A stretch of DNA of 64,000 nt. Origin: Hylemonella gracilis ATCC 19624. GTDB taxonomy: Bacteria; Pseudomonadota; Gammaproteobacteria; Burkholderiales; Burkholderiaceae_C. How positions within the stretch are numbered: the stretch's first letter is position 1; each line of letters begins with the position of its first letter. The stretch lies in the NCBI RefSeq assembly GCF_000211835.1, contig NZ_AEGR01000029.1, positions 104,194 through 168,193 on the forward strand. Reading direction: 5' to 3'. Below are positions 54,625-64,000 of the stretch, piece by piece. The notes under the pieces were generated by a model. It saw only the letters and a list, made by a program, of their open reading frames with translations. It did no database searches and was not told the DNA's origin. A program made the translations under genes and the position numbers.

Positions 54625-55773
54625 GTGTGGAACTGGCGCCCCCATTCTCACGGCCTTGCGGCTGTCCAACACCAGCGGCATGGCAAGCTGATCGTGCTGT
54701 TCTGGATGGCGCAGACCTTGCTGCCCGTGGGCGCGCAACCTGCTGCCGCCCCCCAAGCCCCGATCTCCACGTCGCCTGCGGGTTCCACGGTGGTCGCGGT
54801 GTACAGCGGTACCGGCGAGGCTTATGAGCAAGCCGCGCAAGCCTTTGAGAAATCTCTGTCTCAGGCCTTGCGCCAGGACGGCAAGGTGGCTGTCTTTGCC
54901 CGGTCGAACGTACCGGCTGATAACTTGCCGCTTACACCAATGCAGCCACCACCTCGGCTTCACATCGCCCTTGGCGTTCAAGCCTGTGCCCAATTGGCTC
55001 GACAGACCCTGTCCGCGCTCGCTGGCGCCCCGGTGCTGTGCACCTTGTTGCCGAGGCAGAGCTTCGAATACCTGATGCGCGAGGCCGGTCGCCGTGCTGG
55101 ACCGGAGTTTTCCGCCCTGTACTTGAACCAACCCTTGGCACGTCAATTGGACTTGATCCGCTTGGCCCTGCCGCAGGCCCGTCGGGTTGGCGTGCTGGTG
55201 GGCACGGTGCCTGGGGCACTGCAAATGGAGGAGCAACTCGCCGAGTTGGCGCGTGAACGTGGTCTGCGCTTGGTCAGCGCGCGCCTCGGAGTCAATGACC
55301 CCATTTTCCCTGGCTTGAAGCAGGTCCTGGACGAATCCGACGTGCTGCTTGCCATGGCGGACCCGCAAATCTACAACAGCCACACCATCCAGAACATCCT
55401 GCTGGCATCTTTCCGCGCCAAGGTACCGATGCAGGCGTTCTCGCCAGCGTACGTCCGCGCGGGTGCGCTCCTGGCTTTGTACGCCACACCGGAACAAATC
55501 GGCGCGCAGGTGGCCTTGCTGGTTCGCGATGCCCTGACCGAACAAAATGGAAAAGCGCGCGGCTTGGGGCTGCCGCAGTACACGCAATGGTTCGAAGTGA
55601 GCGTGAATGCGCACGTGGCGCGCTCTCTGGGTTTACAACTCGACGCCGCGGACCTGGCCGAACGCCTGCGCCGTCTGGAATCCAGAGGGGGGCAGGAGCG
55701 CAAGTCATCGGCGTGGCCACTGGATTCCTCACACCACCTTGCGCAGACCGGTGCGCAAGAGGAGAGTCGGTGA
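54625..55773 (+). CDS. Periplasmic ABC-type substrate-binding-like protein (PF04392 type)
   Basis: The 382-residue protein has a signal peptide (after about residue 38) and an ABC_sub_bind fold: LGVQACAQLARQTLSALAGAP, ALPQARRVGVLVGTVPGALQ, DVLLAMADPQIYNSHTIQNI and PEQIGAQVALLVRDAL. The family usually serves ABC importers, but no permease or ATPase gene is nearby. Its start is GTG 54625, and its stop overlaps the kinase ATG (TGATG), so it is translated with a histidine kinase. It may act as a soluble sensor for that kinase rather than for transport. Confidence 0.85.
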   Translation: MWNWRPHSHGLAAVQHQRHGKLIVLFWMAQTLLPVGAQPAAAPQAPISTSPAGSTVVAVYSGTGEAYEQAAQAFEKSLSQALRQDGKVAVFARSNVPADNLPLTPMQPPPRLHIALGVQACAQLARQTLSALAGAPVLCTLLPRQSFEYLMREAGRRAGPEFSALYLNQPLARQLDLIRLALPQARRVGVLVGTVPGALQMEEQLAELARERGLRLVSARLGVNDPIFPGLKQVLDESDVLLAMADPQIYNSHTIQNILLASFRAKVPMQAFSPAYVRAGALLALYATPEQIGAQVALLVRDALTEQNGKARGLGLPQYTQWFEVSVNAHVARSLGLQLDAADLAERLRRLESRGGQERKSSAWPLDSSHHLAQTGAQEESR

Positions 55774-57926
55774 TGCTGAGCCGCAGTCGCTTTATCCTGC
55801 CGCCAATCCTGGCCCGTTTCTGCGCGACCCATCTTCGTCCGTGGTTGCGGCGCCTGATTCCCTTCAGACTGCTGCGCGACATCCGCGCCCGCATGGCTGT
55901 TGCCGCCATGCTGCCGGTCACGCTGGTGACCTTGGTGCTGTCGGCGGTGTTTCTGACCGGCCGTTATGACGATCTTGATGAGGCTCATCAGCAGTGGACA
56001 CGTACGCTGGCGCGCCAGTTGGCCAGTGCCAGCGAGTACGGACTGTTTTCCGCCAATCTTGAAAACCTGCAAGCGTTGACGACCGGCGCCTTGCGTGAAT
56101 CGGGCGTGCGCATGGCCCTGGTGCTGGACCCCCGGGGACAGGTGTTGGCCGCATCTGGCGGTGCCCGCGTCGATCCCAGCACGCTCGCGCCGCGCGTCGT
56201 CATGCGGCTTGAGGACCTGTACCTGCCTCCCGATCTCTTGCCTCTGTCCGGCCGTGAATGGCGCTGGATCGATCCCTCCAGCGCCGACGAATTCCTGGTC
56301 CAGCCCGTATGGTCTTCCCGCCTGCGCCTGGATGAGGTGTACGAGGGCGAGGGAATCGCCATGGATCTGGGCACGCCCAGCGTGCTGGGCTATGTCATGG
56401 TGGAAATCTCGCGCGAGGTCGTGGCCGAGCGCAGCCGTTTCATGCTGGGCATCGGCTTGGCCGTGATGGTGGGGGGGCTCTTGCTGGGCTTGTTGATGGC
56501 CTGGGCTTTGGGGCGAGGCGTCGTGACTCCCGTGCTGCGGGTGTCACGCATGATCGGACGCATTGGTGCAGGTGATTTGTCCGTGCGCGGTGAACTCCGG
56601 CCCGATGACCCGCTGCGCGAGCTTCAGGCGGGGCTCAACCAGATGGCGCAGCGTTTGCAAACGCACCACGAGGAACTTGAGCAGCGCGTGGCCCAGGCGA
56701 CCACGGAGTTGCGAGCGCGCAAGGAGGAAGCGGAACTGGCGACGCAAGCCAAATCCCGCTTTCTCGCGGCGGCCAGTCACGACCTGCGCCAGCCCATCCA
56801 CGCGCTGGGCATGTTCGTGGCACGTCTCACGCAGCTGCCTCATGATTCGGAAACGCGTCGCCTGATTGGCAATCTGGAGGCCTCGGTCCGCGCCATGCAG
56901 GACCTGCTGGACGCCTTGCTCGACGTCTCTCGTCTGGACGCCGATGCCGTGCAGGCCCAGATTCGGCCAGTTCCTCTGCCCCCGTTGCTCGCCCAACTGC
57001 GCGGTGCACTGTTGCCGGTGGCCCAAGACAAGGGCCTGCAGTTCAGGGTGCGTCAGCCCCGCGACACGGAGCTCTGGGTCCATACCGACCCCGCGCTGCT
57101 GCACCGTATCCTGCTCAATCTTTTGAGCAACGCGCTGCGCTACACCGGGGAAGGTGGGGTGTTGCTGTCGTGTCGCGCCCGCCTGCCCAAGGGCGGTGAG
57201 TCCGTGGCCTGGGAGAGAGGGGTGGTGCTCATCGAGGTTTGGGACACGGGCGTGGGCATCGCGCCCGAGCACCAGGAGGACATTTTCCGGGAGTTCTATC
57301 AGATCGGTAACCCCGAGCGGGATCGCGCCAAGGGCTTGGGTCTCGGGCTGAACATCGTGCATCGCACCGCCCGTCTGCTCGGGCATCCTCTGCGCCTGAC
57401 GTCTCGGCTGCGGCGGGGTACCCGGTTCACGCTGGAGGTTCCTCTCGCGCCAGAAGGGGAGCGTCAGTTCGTTCCGCCCACCGTGGAACCCGCGCGTGCG
57501 CCCGATGATCTGCGGGGCTTGCGTGTGCTGGTGATCGAGGATGACGGTGCGTCAGCCCAAGCCTTGGAAGATCTCCTGCAGTCCTGGGGCTGCGCTGTGG
57601 CCGTGGTGGATGGCTTGCGCGACGCGCTGTCGGTCATCGACGATGGCTTCGAGCCGGATGTGCTGCTGAGCGACTACCGGCTCCGCGCCGGTGAAAACGG
57701 CATGTGGGCCGTGCAGGGTCTGCGCCAGCACATGCGGCGGCAGGCGGGATCAGCCCAGTACCTGGATCGTGACCTGCCCGCAGCCTTGATGAGTGGCGAC
57801 ACGGACCCTGATTTGATCCAGCTGTGCCGTGAAATCAGTCTTCCCCTGCTGCACAAGCCCGTGCGACCCGCCAAGTTGCGCACCTTGCTGCGTCGCCTGA
57901 GCCGCCATCAACCCTTGGACATGTGA
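55773..57926 (+). CDS. Hybrid sensor histidine kinase with C-terminal receiver
   Basis: The 717-residue kinase has TM1 (about residues 41-63), a periplasmic sensor resembling CHASE8 (about 64-225, with LASASEYGLFSANLENLQAL), TM2 (about 226-250), HAMP (about 250-300), a HisKA dimer domain with the phospho-His near 335 in SHDLRQPIHAL, an ATPase domain (about 440-565; NALRYTGEGG, DTGVGIAPEHQEDIF, GLGLGLNIV) and a receiver (about 585-710; Asp about 634 in LLSDYRL). It is translationally coupled to the binding protein and converges with a LuxR-type regulator gene, its likely partner. Confidence 0.93.
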   Translation: MLSRSRFILPPILARFCATHLRPWLRRLIPFRLLRDIRARMAVAAMLPVTLVTLVLSAVFLTGRYDDLDEAHQQWTRTLARQLASASEYGLFSANLENLQALTTGALRESGVRMALVLDPRGQVLAASGGARVDPSTLAPRVVMRLEDLYLPPDLLPLSGREWRWIDPSSADEFLVQPVWSSRLRLDEVYEGEGIAMDLGTPSVLGYVMVEISREVVAERSRFMLGIGLAVMVGGLLLGLLMAWALGRGVVTPVLRVSRMIGRIGAGDLSVRGELRPDDPLRELQAGLNQMAQRLQTHHEELEQRVAQATTELRARKEEAELATQAKSRFLAAASHDLRQPIHALGMFVARLTQLPHDSETRRLIGNLEASVRAMQDLLDALLDVSRLDADAVQAQIRPVPLPPLLAQLRGALLPVAQDKGLQFRVRQPRDTELWVHTDPALLHRILLNLLSNALRYTGEGGVLLSCRARLPKGGESVAWERGVVLIEVWDTGVGIAPEHQEDIFREFYQIGNPERDRAKGLGLGLNIVHRTARLLGHPLRLTSRLRRGTRFTLEVPLAPEGERQFVPPTVEPARAPDDLRGLRVLVIEDDGASAQALEDLLQSWGCAVAVVDGLRDALSVIDDGFEPDVLLSDYRLRAGENGMWAVQGLRQHMRRQAGSAQYLDRDLPAALMSGDTDPDLIQLCREISLPLLHKPVRPAKLRTLLRRLSRHQPLDM

Positions 57927-57964
57927 TCTGCCCAGTTACTCATGCCCAATTGGGCATGAATGGT

Positions 57965-58675
57965 TTAGAGCCCATTTTCCGAGGACAGCCCGGGATCTTC
58001 CATGCGGGGGTAGTAGCCGTGCTTGCGCGCGGCCAAAACCGCTTGCGTCCGGGTGGCCACGCCGAAGCAACGCAGGATGTTGCTGACGTGGTTTTTCACC
58101 GTTTCGTCTGAGAGGTCCAGCAGGCGGCCGATTTCCTTGTTGGTCAGACCGTCCAGGAGCAATCGCAGAACTTCTTCCTGCCGGGGTGTCAGGGCGGGAA
58201 GAGCTGGTGCGGGCGCGGGTGTCGCGGGTGAACCACCAGCGAGCACCAGTCGCGTGACGGAGAGCAGCTCATCGCTCATGCCCGATTTGGTGAGGAAGGC
58301 GGCCGCGCCACGTTCCATGACCTGTTGGCGCACCCGCGGATTCACGGAGCCCGACAACATGATGATGGGCAAGTCGGGATGGCGGCGCGCAAAGACGTCC
58401 AGGGCCTCCAGTCCGTTCATGTCCGGCAGGTGGTAGTCCAACAACACCAAGTCGAGGTCAGTTTCCTTGGCGAGCTCAAATGCTTGGGCGCAGGAAGCCG
58501 CCTCAAGCACTTGAAGTGGTTCCGCTACCGGGGTTTCAACCGGGCAATCAGGCCCTGCTGCACAAGCGGTGGTATCGAGTCCTCGCAGGACTTGGCGCAA
58601 ACCTTCTCGGATCAGGGCGTGATCGTCAACGACGAGAATTTTCAAAACGGACTCTCTTGTGCGCAGTATTCGCAT
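57965..58675 (-). CDS. Response regulator, NarL/FixJ type
   Basis: The 236-residue regulator has a receiver domain (acidic D17/D18, phospho-acceptor D80 in LVLLDYHLPDMNG, K130 in FLTKSG) and a C-terminal LuxR helix-turn-helix (LTPRQEEVLRLLLDGLTNKE, then ETVKNHVSNILR). A 15-residue Ala/Pro/Cys-rich insert follows the first receiver helix (about residues 36-52). It converges with the hybrid kinase gene, 38 bp between stops. ATG 58675 is assumed; TTG 58645 would trim the first 10 residues. Confidence 0.93.
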   Translation of the reverse strand: MRILRTRESVLKILVVDDHALIREGLRQVLRGLDTTACAAGPDCPVETPVAEPLQVLEAASCAQAFELAKETDLDLVLLDYHLPDMNGLEALDVFARRHPDLPIIMLSGSVNPRVRQQVMERGAAAFLTKSGMSDELLSVTRLVLAGGSPATPAPAPALPALTPRQEEVLRLLLDGLTNKEIGRLLDLSDETVKNHVSNILRCFGVATRTQAVLAARKHGYYPRMEDPGLSSENGL

Positions 58676-59084
58676 TTGGAATAGTCCTATTTTGCGACAA
58701 ACGCCGACTGCGCATGGTCACCTTCCATTTTTTGGTTGTGCGTCGCGGGGGTGCGGCTTGTGCTGCGCCGCCCGGAGGCCAGCGGCCGTGGGCCGTCTAG
58801 TGCTGCTCGGTGGGTGAACGCAGGGAATGTTGCATTCCACCGACACACAGTCGGGCATCGCCCCACGAGCCCGGTGACACGGGCGTTGATTTTTTGCGCA
58901 CGGGCGCGGTTGAGCGCCGCTGCCAGTTGGGGCGTGCGCCAGAGCTGATTTCCTGGCCTGTGCCAGGATCGCGCTGTCGGTCGCGTGCGGGTTCTGACAG
59001 AGCGAAGAGAAGGGGGCGTTCGGGCTTGTCGCACCGACGCCTGCCCCGCCCGCCGCTTCGGGGCGGGCGATGACGGGGCTCAGC
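58676..59084. other. 409-bp gap between the response regulator and hppA
   Basis: No convincing gene is seen. An AATAG/CTATT dyad lies just upstream of the regulator (58680-58691). GCCCG/CGGGC followed by TTGATTTTTT (about 58870-58895) is a terminator-like hairpin on the plus strand. Near the hppA end GCCCGCC/GGCGGGC forms a GC-rich hairpin. A minus-strand frame at 58687-59034 includes a segment loosely like the start of a BLUF domain, but it is broken and I do not annotate it. Confidence 0.5.
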
Positions 59085-61151
<2,067 letters not shown>

Positions 61152-61305
61152 GTCGAACTCCTCTGTGATGTTGTGAGTGGACGCGTGAGGGGCGGCAACG
61201 CGAGGCGGGGCCGCCGCTGCGTTGCTTCCTCGCCGCGCCGCCGCCCAGTGAGCAGAGGCATGACGATTGGCCAACGCGACCATTCTGGGGGGCGGAGTGC
61301 GCCGG

Positions 61306-61311
61306 TAGAAT
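61306..61311 (+). promoter_or_regulatory. Possible -10 box of ppa
   Basis: TAGAAT lies 43 nt before the ppa ATG in a GGTAGAATCGG context. No good -35 hexamer is found at 16-18 nt. AAGGAAAC near 61336-61343 and AAAGGAAATC close to the ATG offer ribosome-binding sites. Confidence 0.35.
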
Positions 61312-61354
61312 CGGGGTTACTCCTGACGCAACCCAAGGAAACACAAAGGAAATC

Positions 61355-61891
61355 ATGGCTCTCGACAACGTCCCCGCCGGCAAGAACATCCCCGAAGCCT
61401 TCAACGTGGTCATCGAAATCCCGATGAACGGCGATCCCATCAAGTACGAGGTCGACAAAGAGACCGGCGCCATCTTCGTGGACCGCTTCATGAGCACGTC
61501 CATGCACTACCCCACGAATTACGGTTACGTGCCCCAGACCATCGCGGGTGATGGCGATCCCGTGGACGTGCTGGTGATCACGCCCGTCCCCTTGATTCCT
61601 GGCGTGGTCGTGCCGTGCCGCGCCATCGGCATCCTGAAAATGGAGGACGAAGCCGGCGTTGACGGCAAGGTGCTGGCGGTGCCGACGGACAAGATTTTGT
61701 CGCTCTACACGCAGTGGCAGAAACCCGAAGACATGAACCCCATGCGACTCAAGACCATCGAGCATTTCTTCGAGCACTACAAGGACCTCGAAAAGGGCAA
61801 GTGGGTCAAGGTGCAGGGCTGGGAAGGTCCCGAGGCCGCCAAGAAGGAAATCATGGACGGGGTCGCCGCCTACAAGAAGTCCCTGGCCTGA
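61355..61891 (+). CDS. ppa: Inorganic pyrophosphatase, family I
   Basis: The 178-residue soluble enzyme has [34 protein letters not shown], and the signature [18 protein letters not shown] with the metal-binding Asp residues, then DKILSLY and [15 protein letters not shown]. It hydrolyses pyrophosphate from biosynthesis in the cytoplasm. It stands divergently from the proton-pumping pyrophosphatase hppA, which acts on the same substrate but saves the energy. Confidence 0.97.
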   Translation: MALDNVPAGKNIPEAFNVVIEIPMNGDPIKYEVDKETGAIFVDRFMSTSMHYPTNYGYVPQTIAGDGDPVDVLVITPVPLIPGVVVPCRAIGILKMEDEAGVDGKVLAVPTDKILSLYTQWQKPEDMNPMRLKTIEHFFEHYKDLEKGKWVKVQGWEGPEAAKKEIMDGVAAYKKSLA

Positions 61892-61909
61892 AGCAAGGCC
61901 AGGGCAAGG

Positions 61910-61934
61910 CACGCCACGGCGGCGCCGTGGCGTG
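61910..61934 (+). terminator. Strong GC-rich hairpin after ppa
   Basis: CACGCCACGGC and its perfect complement form an 11-bp stem around a 3-nt GGC loop, 18 nt after the ppa stop. The next bases are TATCAT, not a T-run, so it may stabilise the 3' end or slow polymerase rather than terminate cleanly. TATCAT could be the -10 of cheW. Confidence 0.5.
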
Positions 61935-62009
61935 TATCATGGCTGTGCAGCTGTCCGGTTTTCCCGTTTCCTCACCACGGCGCGCAGCGCCCGCCCAGGA
62001 GCTTTCATC

Positions 62010-62510
62010 ATGTCCTTCAGCGAAACTCAGACCCACATCGGCGCGATCGCTTCCACGACATCCGGCCAGTACCTGACGCTGCGCCTGGGTGACGAAGATT
62101 ACGCCATCGATATCCTGCGTGTGCAGGAGATTCGGTCTTACGAGGAGCCCACCCGCATGGTCAATGCGCCGGCTTACGTCAAAGGCGTGGTGAATTTGCG
62201 CGGGGTCATCGTGCCCATCATCGACTTGCGCATGAAGCTGCAACTCGACAAGGTGGCCTACAACGAGTTCACGGTGGTCATCATCCTCAACGTGCGAGGG
62301 ACCGTGATTGGCGTGGTGGTCGATTCTGTCTCCGACGTGGTGACGCTTTCGGCAGACCAAATTTCTCCCGCGCCGCAGTTTGACACCACGCTGGACGCGC
62401 GGTTCATCACTGGCCTCTCCAACGTGGGTGATCGCATGCTGATCATCATGAACATGGAGGCGCTGATGGGCAGTGCCGAAATGGGGATGCTGTCCTCCGT
62501 TTCGGGCTGA
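62010..62510 (+). CDS. cheW: Chemotaxis coupling protein CheW
   Basis: CheW (166 residues) links chemoreceptors to the CheA kinase. It shows YLTLRLGDEDYAIDILRVQE, a VNLRGVIVPIIDLRMKL segment and GVVVDSVSDVVTLSADQI. ATG 62010 has AGGAG upstream. It is followed by a terminator and then the receptor gene at 62711, which points the same way. Confidence 0.96.
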   Translation: MSFSETQTHIGAIASTTSGQYLTLRLGDEDYAIDILRVQEIRSYEEPTRMVNAPAYVKGVVNLRGVIVPIIDLRMKLQLDKVAYNEFTVVIILNVRGTVIGVVVDSVSDVVTLSADQISPAPQFDTTLDARFITGLSNVGDRMLIIMNMEALMGSAEMGMLSSVSG

Positions 62511-62537
62511 CGAACAGGGCTCGAATAGGCAAAGCAC

Positions 62538-62563
62538 AAGGGCGCTGATCGGCGCCCTTTTTT
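62538..62563 (+). terminator. Intrinsic terminator after cheW
   Basis: AAGGGCGC (62538-62545) and GCGCCCTT (62552-62559) form a perfect 8-bp stem with a 6-nt loop, running into a T-run. It lies 27 nt past the cheW stop and shields the next gene. Confidence 0.92.
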
Positions 62564-62710
62564 CATGTTTTTTTCTTGACAGGCTGCCGATGTGGCACGG
62601 CCCACACATGATTTCTGGCCCCTTTTTTGCATGAATCTGGCGGTCGGGAGATGTGTGACATTCCCGGGGAAGCTGCAAATCCGGCAATTGGCATGGGGCG
62701 GATATTGACA

Positions 62711-64000
62711 ATGACACAGAGCAAGAAAACAAACATCCAGAGTTTCGGATCGCGCATGCCCATCGGCATGCGACTGGGGCTGGCTTTTGCCTTGCTGCTG
62801 CTGATCATGGCCACCGTGGCGGGTGTCGGCATCTGGCGCTTGAATACGCTCAAGAATGCCAGTGAGAAGGTCTCGACCCTCGAGATGCGGCGCAGTCTGC
62901 TCGCCGAGCGCTGGGGGGCTCTGATCGAGCTGAACTGGACCCGGGCCGAGGCAGCGCTCAAGACGAGCAACGGTTACTTTCGTGATCAGCTTCAGGATGC
63001 GATCAACGTCACCTCCAAGGCCATCAGCGCCGACCAGGAGGAGCTGGAGAAGCTGCTGGCCGGTGACGAGCAGGGCCAGACCCTGCTGCGTGACGTCGCG
63101 CGTCGGCGCAGTGAATACGTCAACGCGCGGGCGGCACTGATCAAGCAGCAGCAGGCCGGCAAGGATGTGCTGATCGCGATCGACAGCGAATTGCAGCCCT
63201 TGGCAGCGTTGTACCTGCGCGATGCGCGCAAGGTGGCCAAGTACACCAGCCAGATGCTGGTGGATTCCCAGACCGAGGCCCAGGCGAATGCATGGCAAAG
63301 TCAGATCATCCAGATCGTTGGCGCCGTGACGGCGATACTGGCGGGCATCGTTTTGGCCATATTGGCCACGCGTTCCATTGTTCGTCCGGTGCGGCGCGCT
63401 TACGAGGTCACTCAGCGCATCGCCGAGGGGGATCTGCGCTTGGATGACCGTCAACGTGCTGCCTTGCTCAAGGGTGCCGATGGGCATCTTGCCAACCAAG
63501 CCCCCAGCGCGGATGAAGTGACGCATTTGCTGCGCGCTCTGTTGCGCATGCAGCAGAACTTGTCCAGCATCGTGGGCCGGGTTCGCTTGGGCAGCGAGTC
63601 GGTCTCGGTGGCCAGCGTGGAAATCGCCCAGGGCAACCAAGATCTGAGCGCGCGCACCGAAAACCAAGCGGCCGCTCTCGAACAAACCGCCGCGTCAATG
63701 GACGAATTGGGCAGCACGGTCAAGCAGAACGCGGTGAATGCCCAGCAGGCCAACCAGCTTGCGCAGAGCGCCTCGACCGTGGCCGTGCAGGGTGGCGAGG
63801 TTGTGGCGCAGGTGGTGGGCACCATGAAGGGCATCAGCGAGAGTTCTCGCAGGATTTCCGACATCATCAACGTCATCGACGGCATTGCTTTCCAGACCAA
63901 CATCCTGGCCTTGAACGCGGCGGTCGAAGCCGCTCGCGCGGGCGAGCAAGGTCGTGGCTTCGCCGTGGTGGCGGGCGAGGTGCGCGCGTTGGCGCAGCGC
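62711..64000 (+). CDS. Methyl-accepting chemotaxis protein, 5' part
   Basis: The gene runs past the right edge; 430 codons are visible. It has a short cytoplasmic N-terminus, TM1 (about residues 22-42), a periplasmic helical bundle (about 43-195), TM2 (about 196-217), HAMP ([20 protein letters not shown], about 219-238) and the start of the signalling domain with [20 protein letters not shown] and the hairpin segment [20 protein letters not shown]. This is the Tsr/Tar-like class with a four-helix ligand domain. It follows cheW and its terminator; a sigma-28 promoter was not convincing. Confidence 0.95.
   Translation, partial: MTQSKKTNIQSFGSRMPIGMRLGLAFALLLLIMATVAGVGIWRLNTLKNASEKVSTLEMRRSLLAERWGALIELNWTRAEAALKTSNGYFRDQLQDAINVTSKAISADQEELEKLLAGDEQGQTLLRDVARRRSEYVNARAALIKQQQAGKDVLIAIDSELQPLAALYLRDARKVAKYTSQMLVDSQTEAQANAWQSQIIQIVGAVTAILAGIVLAILATRSIVRPVRRAYEVTQRIAEGDLRLDDRQRAALLKGADGHLANQAPSADEVTHLLRALLRMQQNLSSIVGRVRLGSESVSVASVEIAQGNQDLSARTENQAAALEQTAASMDELGSTVKQNAVNAQQANQLAQSASTVAVQGGEVVAQVVGTMKGISESSRRISDIINVIDGIAFQTNILALNAAVEAARAGEQGRGFAVVAGEVRALAQR

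Noticed and set aside
52753..55614. 953-codon minus-strand frame opposite receptor 2 and the binding protein
   Set aside because: Spans two genes with clear plus-strand domain motifs and has no recognisable domain itself.
62567..62593. Sigma-28 promoter for the chemoreceptor gene (GCCGATGT)
   Set aside because: The -10-like GCCGAT is present but there is no TAAA-type -35 at the right distance.

Overview
The window looks like a chromosomal segment of a high-GC betaproteobacterium of the order Burkholderiales, most likely family Comamonadaceae. The grounds are the gene order nuoJKLMN followed by a DUF2818 gene, a Nudix hydrolase and a DUF1178 gene; an etfB-etfA-acyl-CoA dehydrogenase cluster; a Bug-type (TctC) solute-binding protein; and a Comamonadaceae-style palindromic intergenic element between etfB and etfA. 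This placement is inference from gene content, not a database result. I see no rRNA or tRNA gene, CRISPR array, prophage or insertion sequence. Most of the window is ordinary core genome.

Layout. 1-6173: the 3' end of the complex I operon plus DUF2818. 6256-12314: Nudix hydrolase, DUF1178 protein, TspO, a fused ABC exporter, CheV and an Old Yellow Enzyme. 12321-17790, minus strand: mutL, a lipoprotein hydrolase, miaA and an MltC-like lytic transglycosylase. 17850-21416: a LysR regulator divergent from a Bug binding protein and the two subunits of an L-tartrate dehydratase/class I fumarase. 21486-25816: DedA protein, a small acidic protein, amiC-tsaE, and queG overlapping tsaE head to head. 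25904-28204: histone-deacetylase-like hydrolase and MscS channel. 28266-32964: etfB, etfA, acyl-CoA dehydrogenase, nitronate monooxygenase. 33077-38122: ArsR-family repressor divergent from an RND efflux pair and a DUF2892 protein, with a 40-bp palindrome between them. 38292-43350: MFS transporter, a cyanide-insensitive-type bd oxidase with its own GbsR-like regulator, and a truncated eptA-like fragment. 43519-47851: dnaJ, dnaK and grpE behind a near-perfect sigma-32 promoter, then an FKBP isomerase. 48007-49801: mobA and moaA. 49860-58675: two tandem TonB-dependent receptors, a periplasmic ABC-type binding protein, a hybrid histidine kinase and a LuxR-type response regulator. 59085-64000: membrane pyrophosphatase divergent from soluble pyrophosphatase, then cheW and the start of a methyl-accepting chemotaxis protein.

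The regions most worth a second look are three. The first is the receptor/binding-protein/two-component block at 49860-58675, which has no ABC permease or ATPase and reads like a trans-envelope sensing system; its receptor leader and gene are duplicated and rearranged. The second is the ArsR/RND/DUF2892 unit, whose composition recalls sulfur-stress modules. The third is the GbsR-like/bd-oxidase unit with a strong candidate autoregulatory operator. Several start sites and short regulatory elements are read directly from the sequence; their function is inferred.
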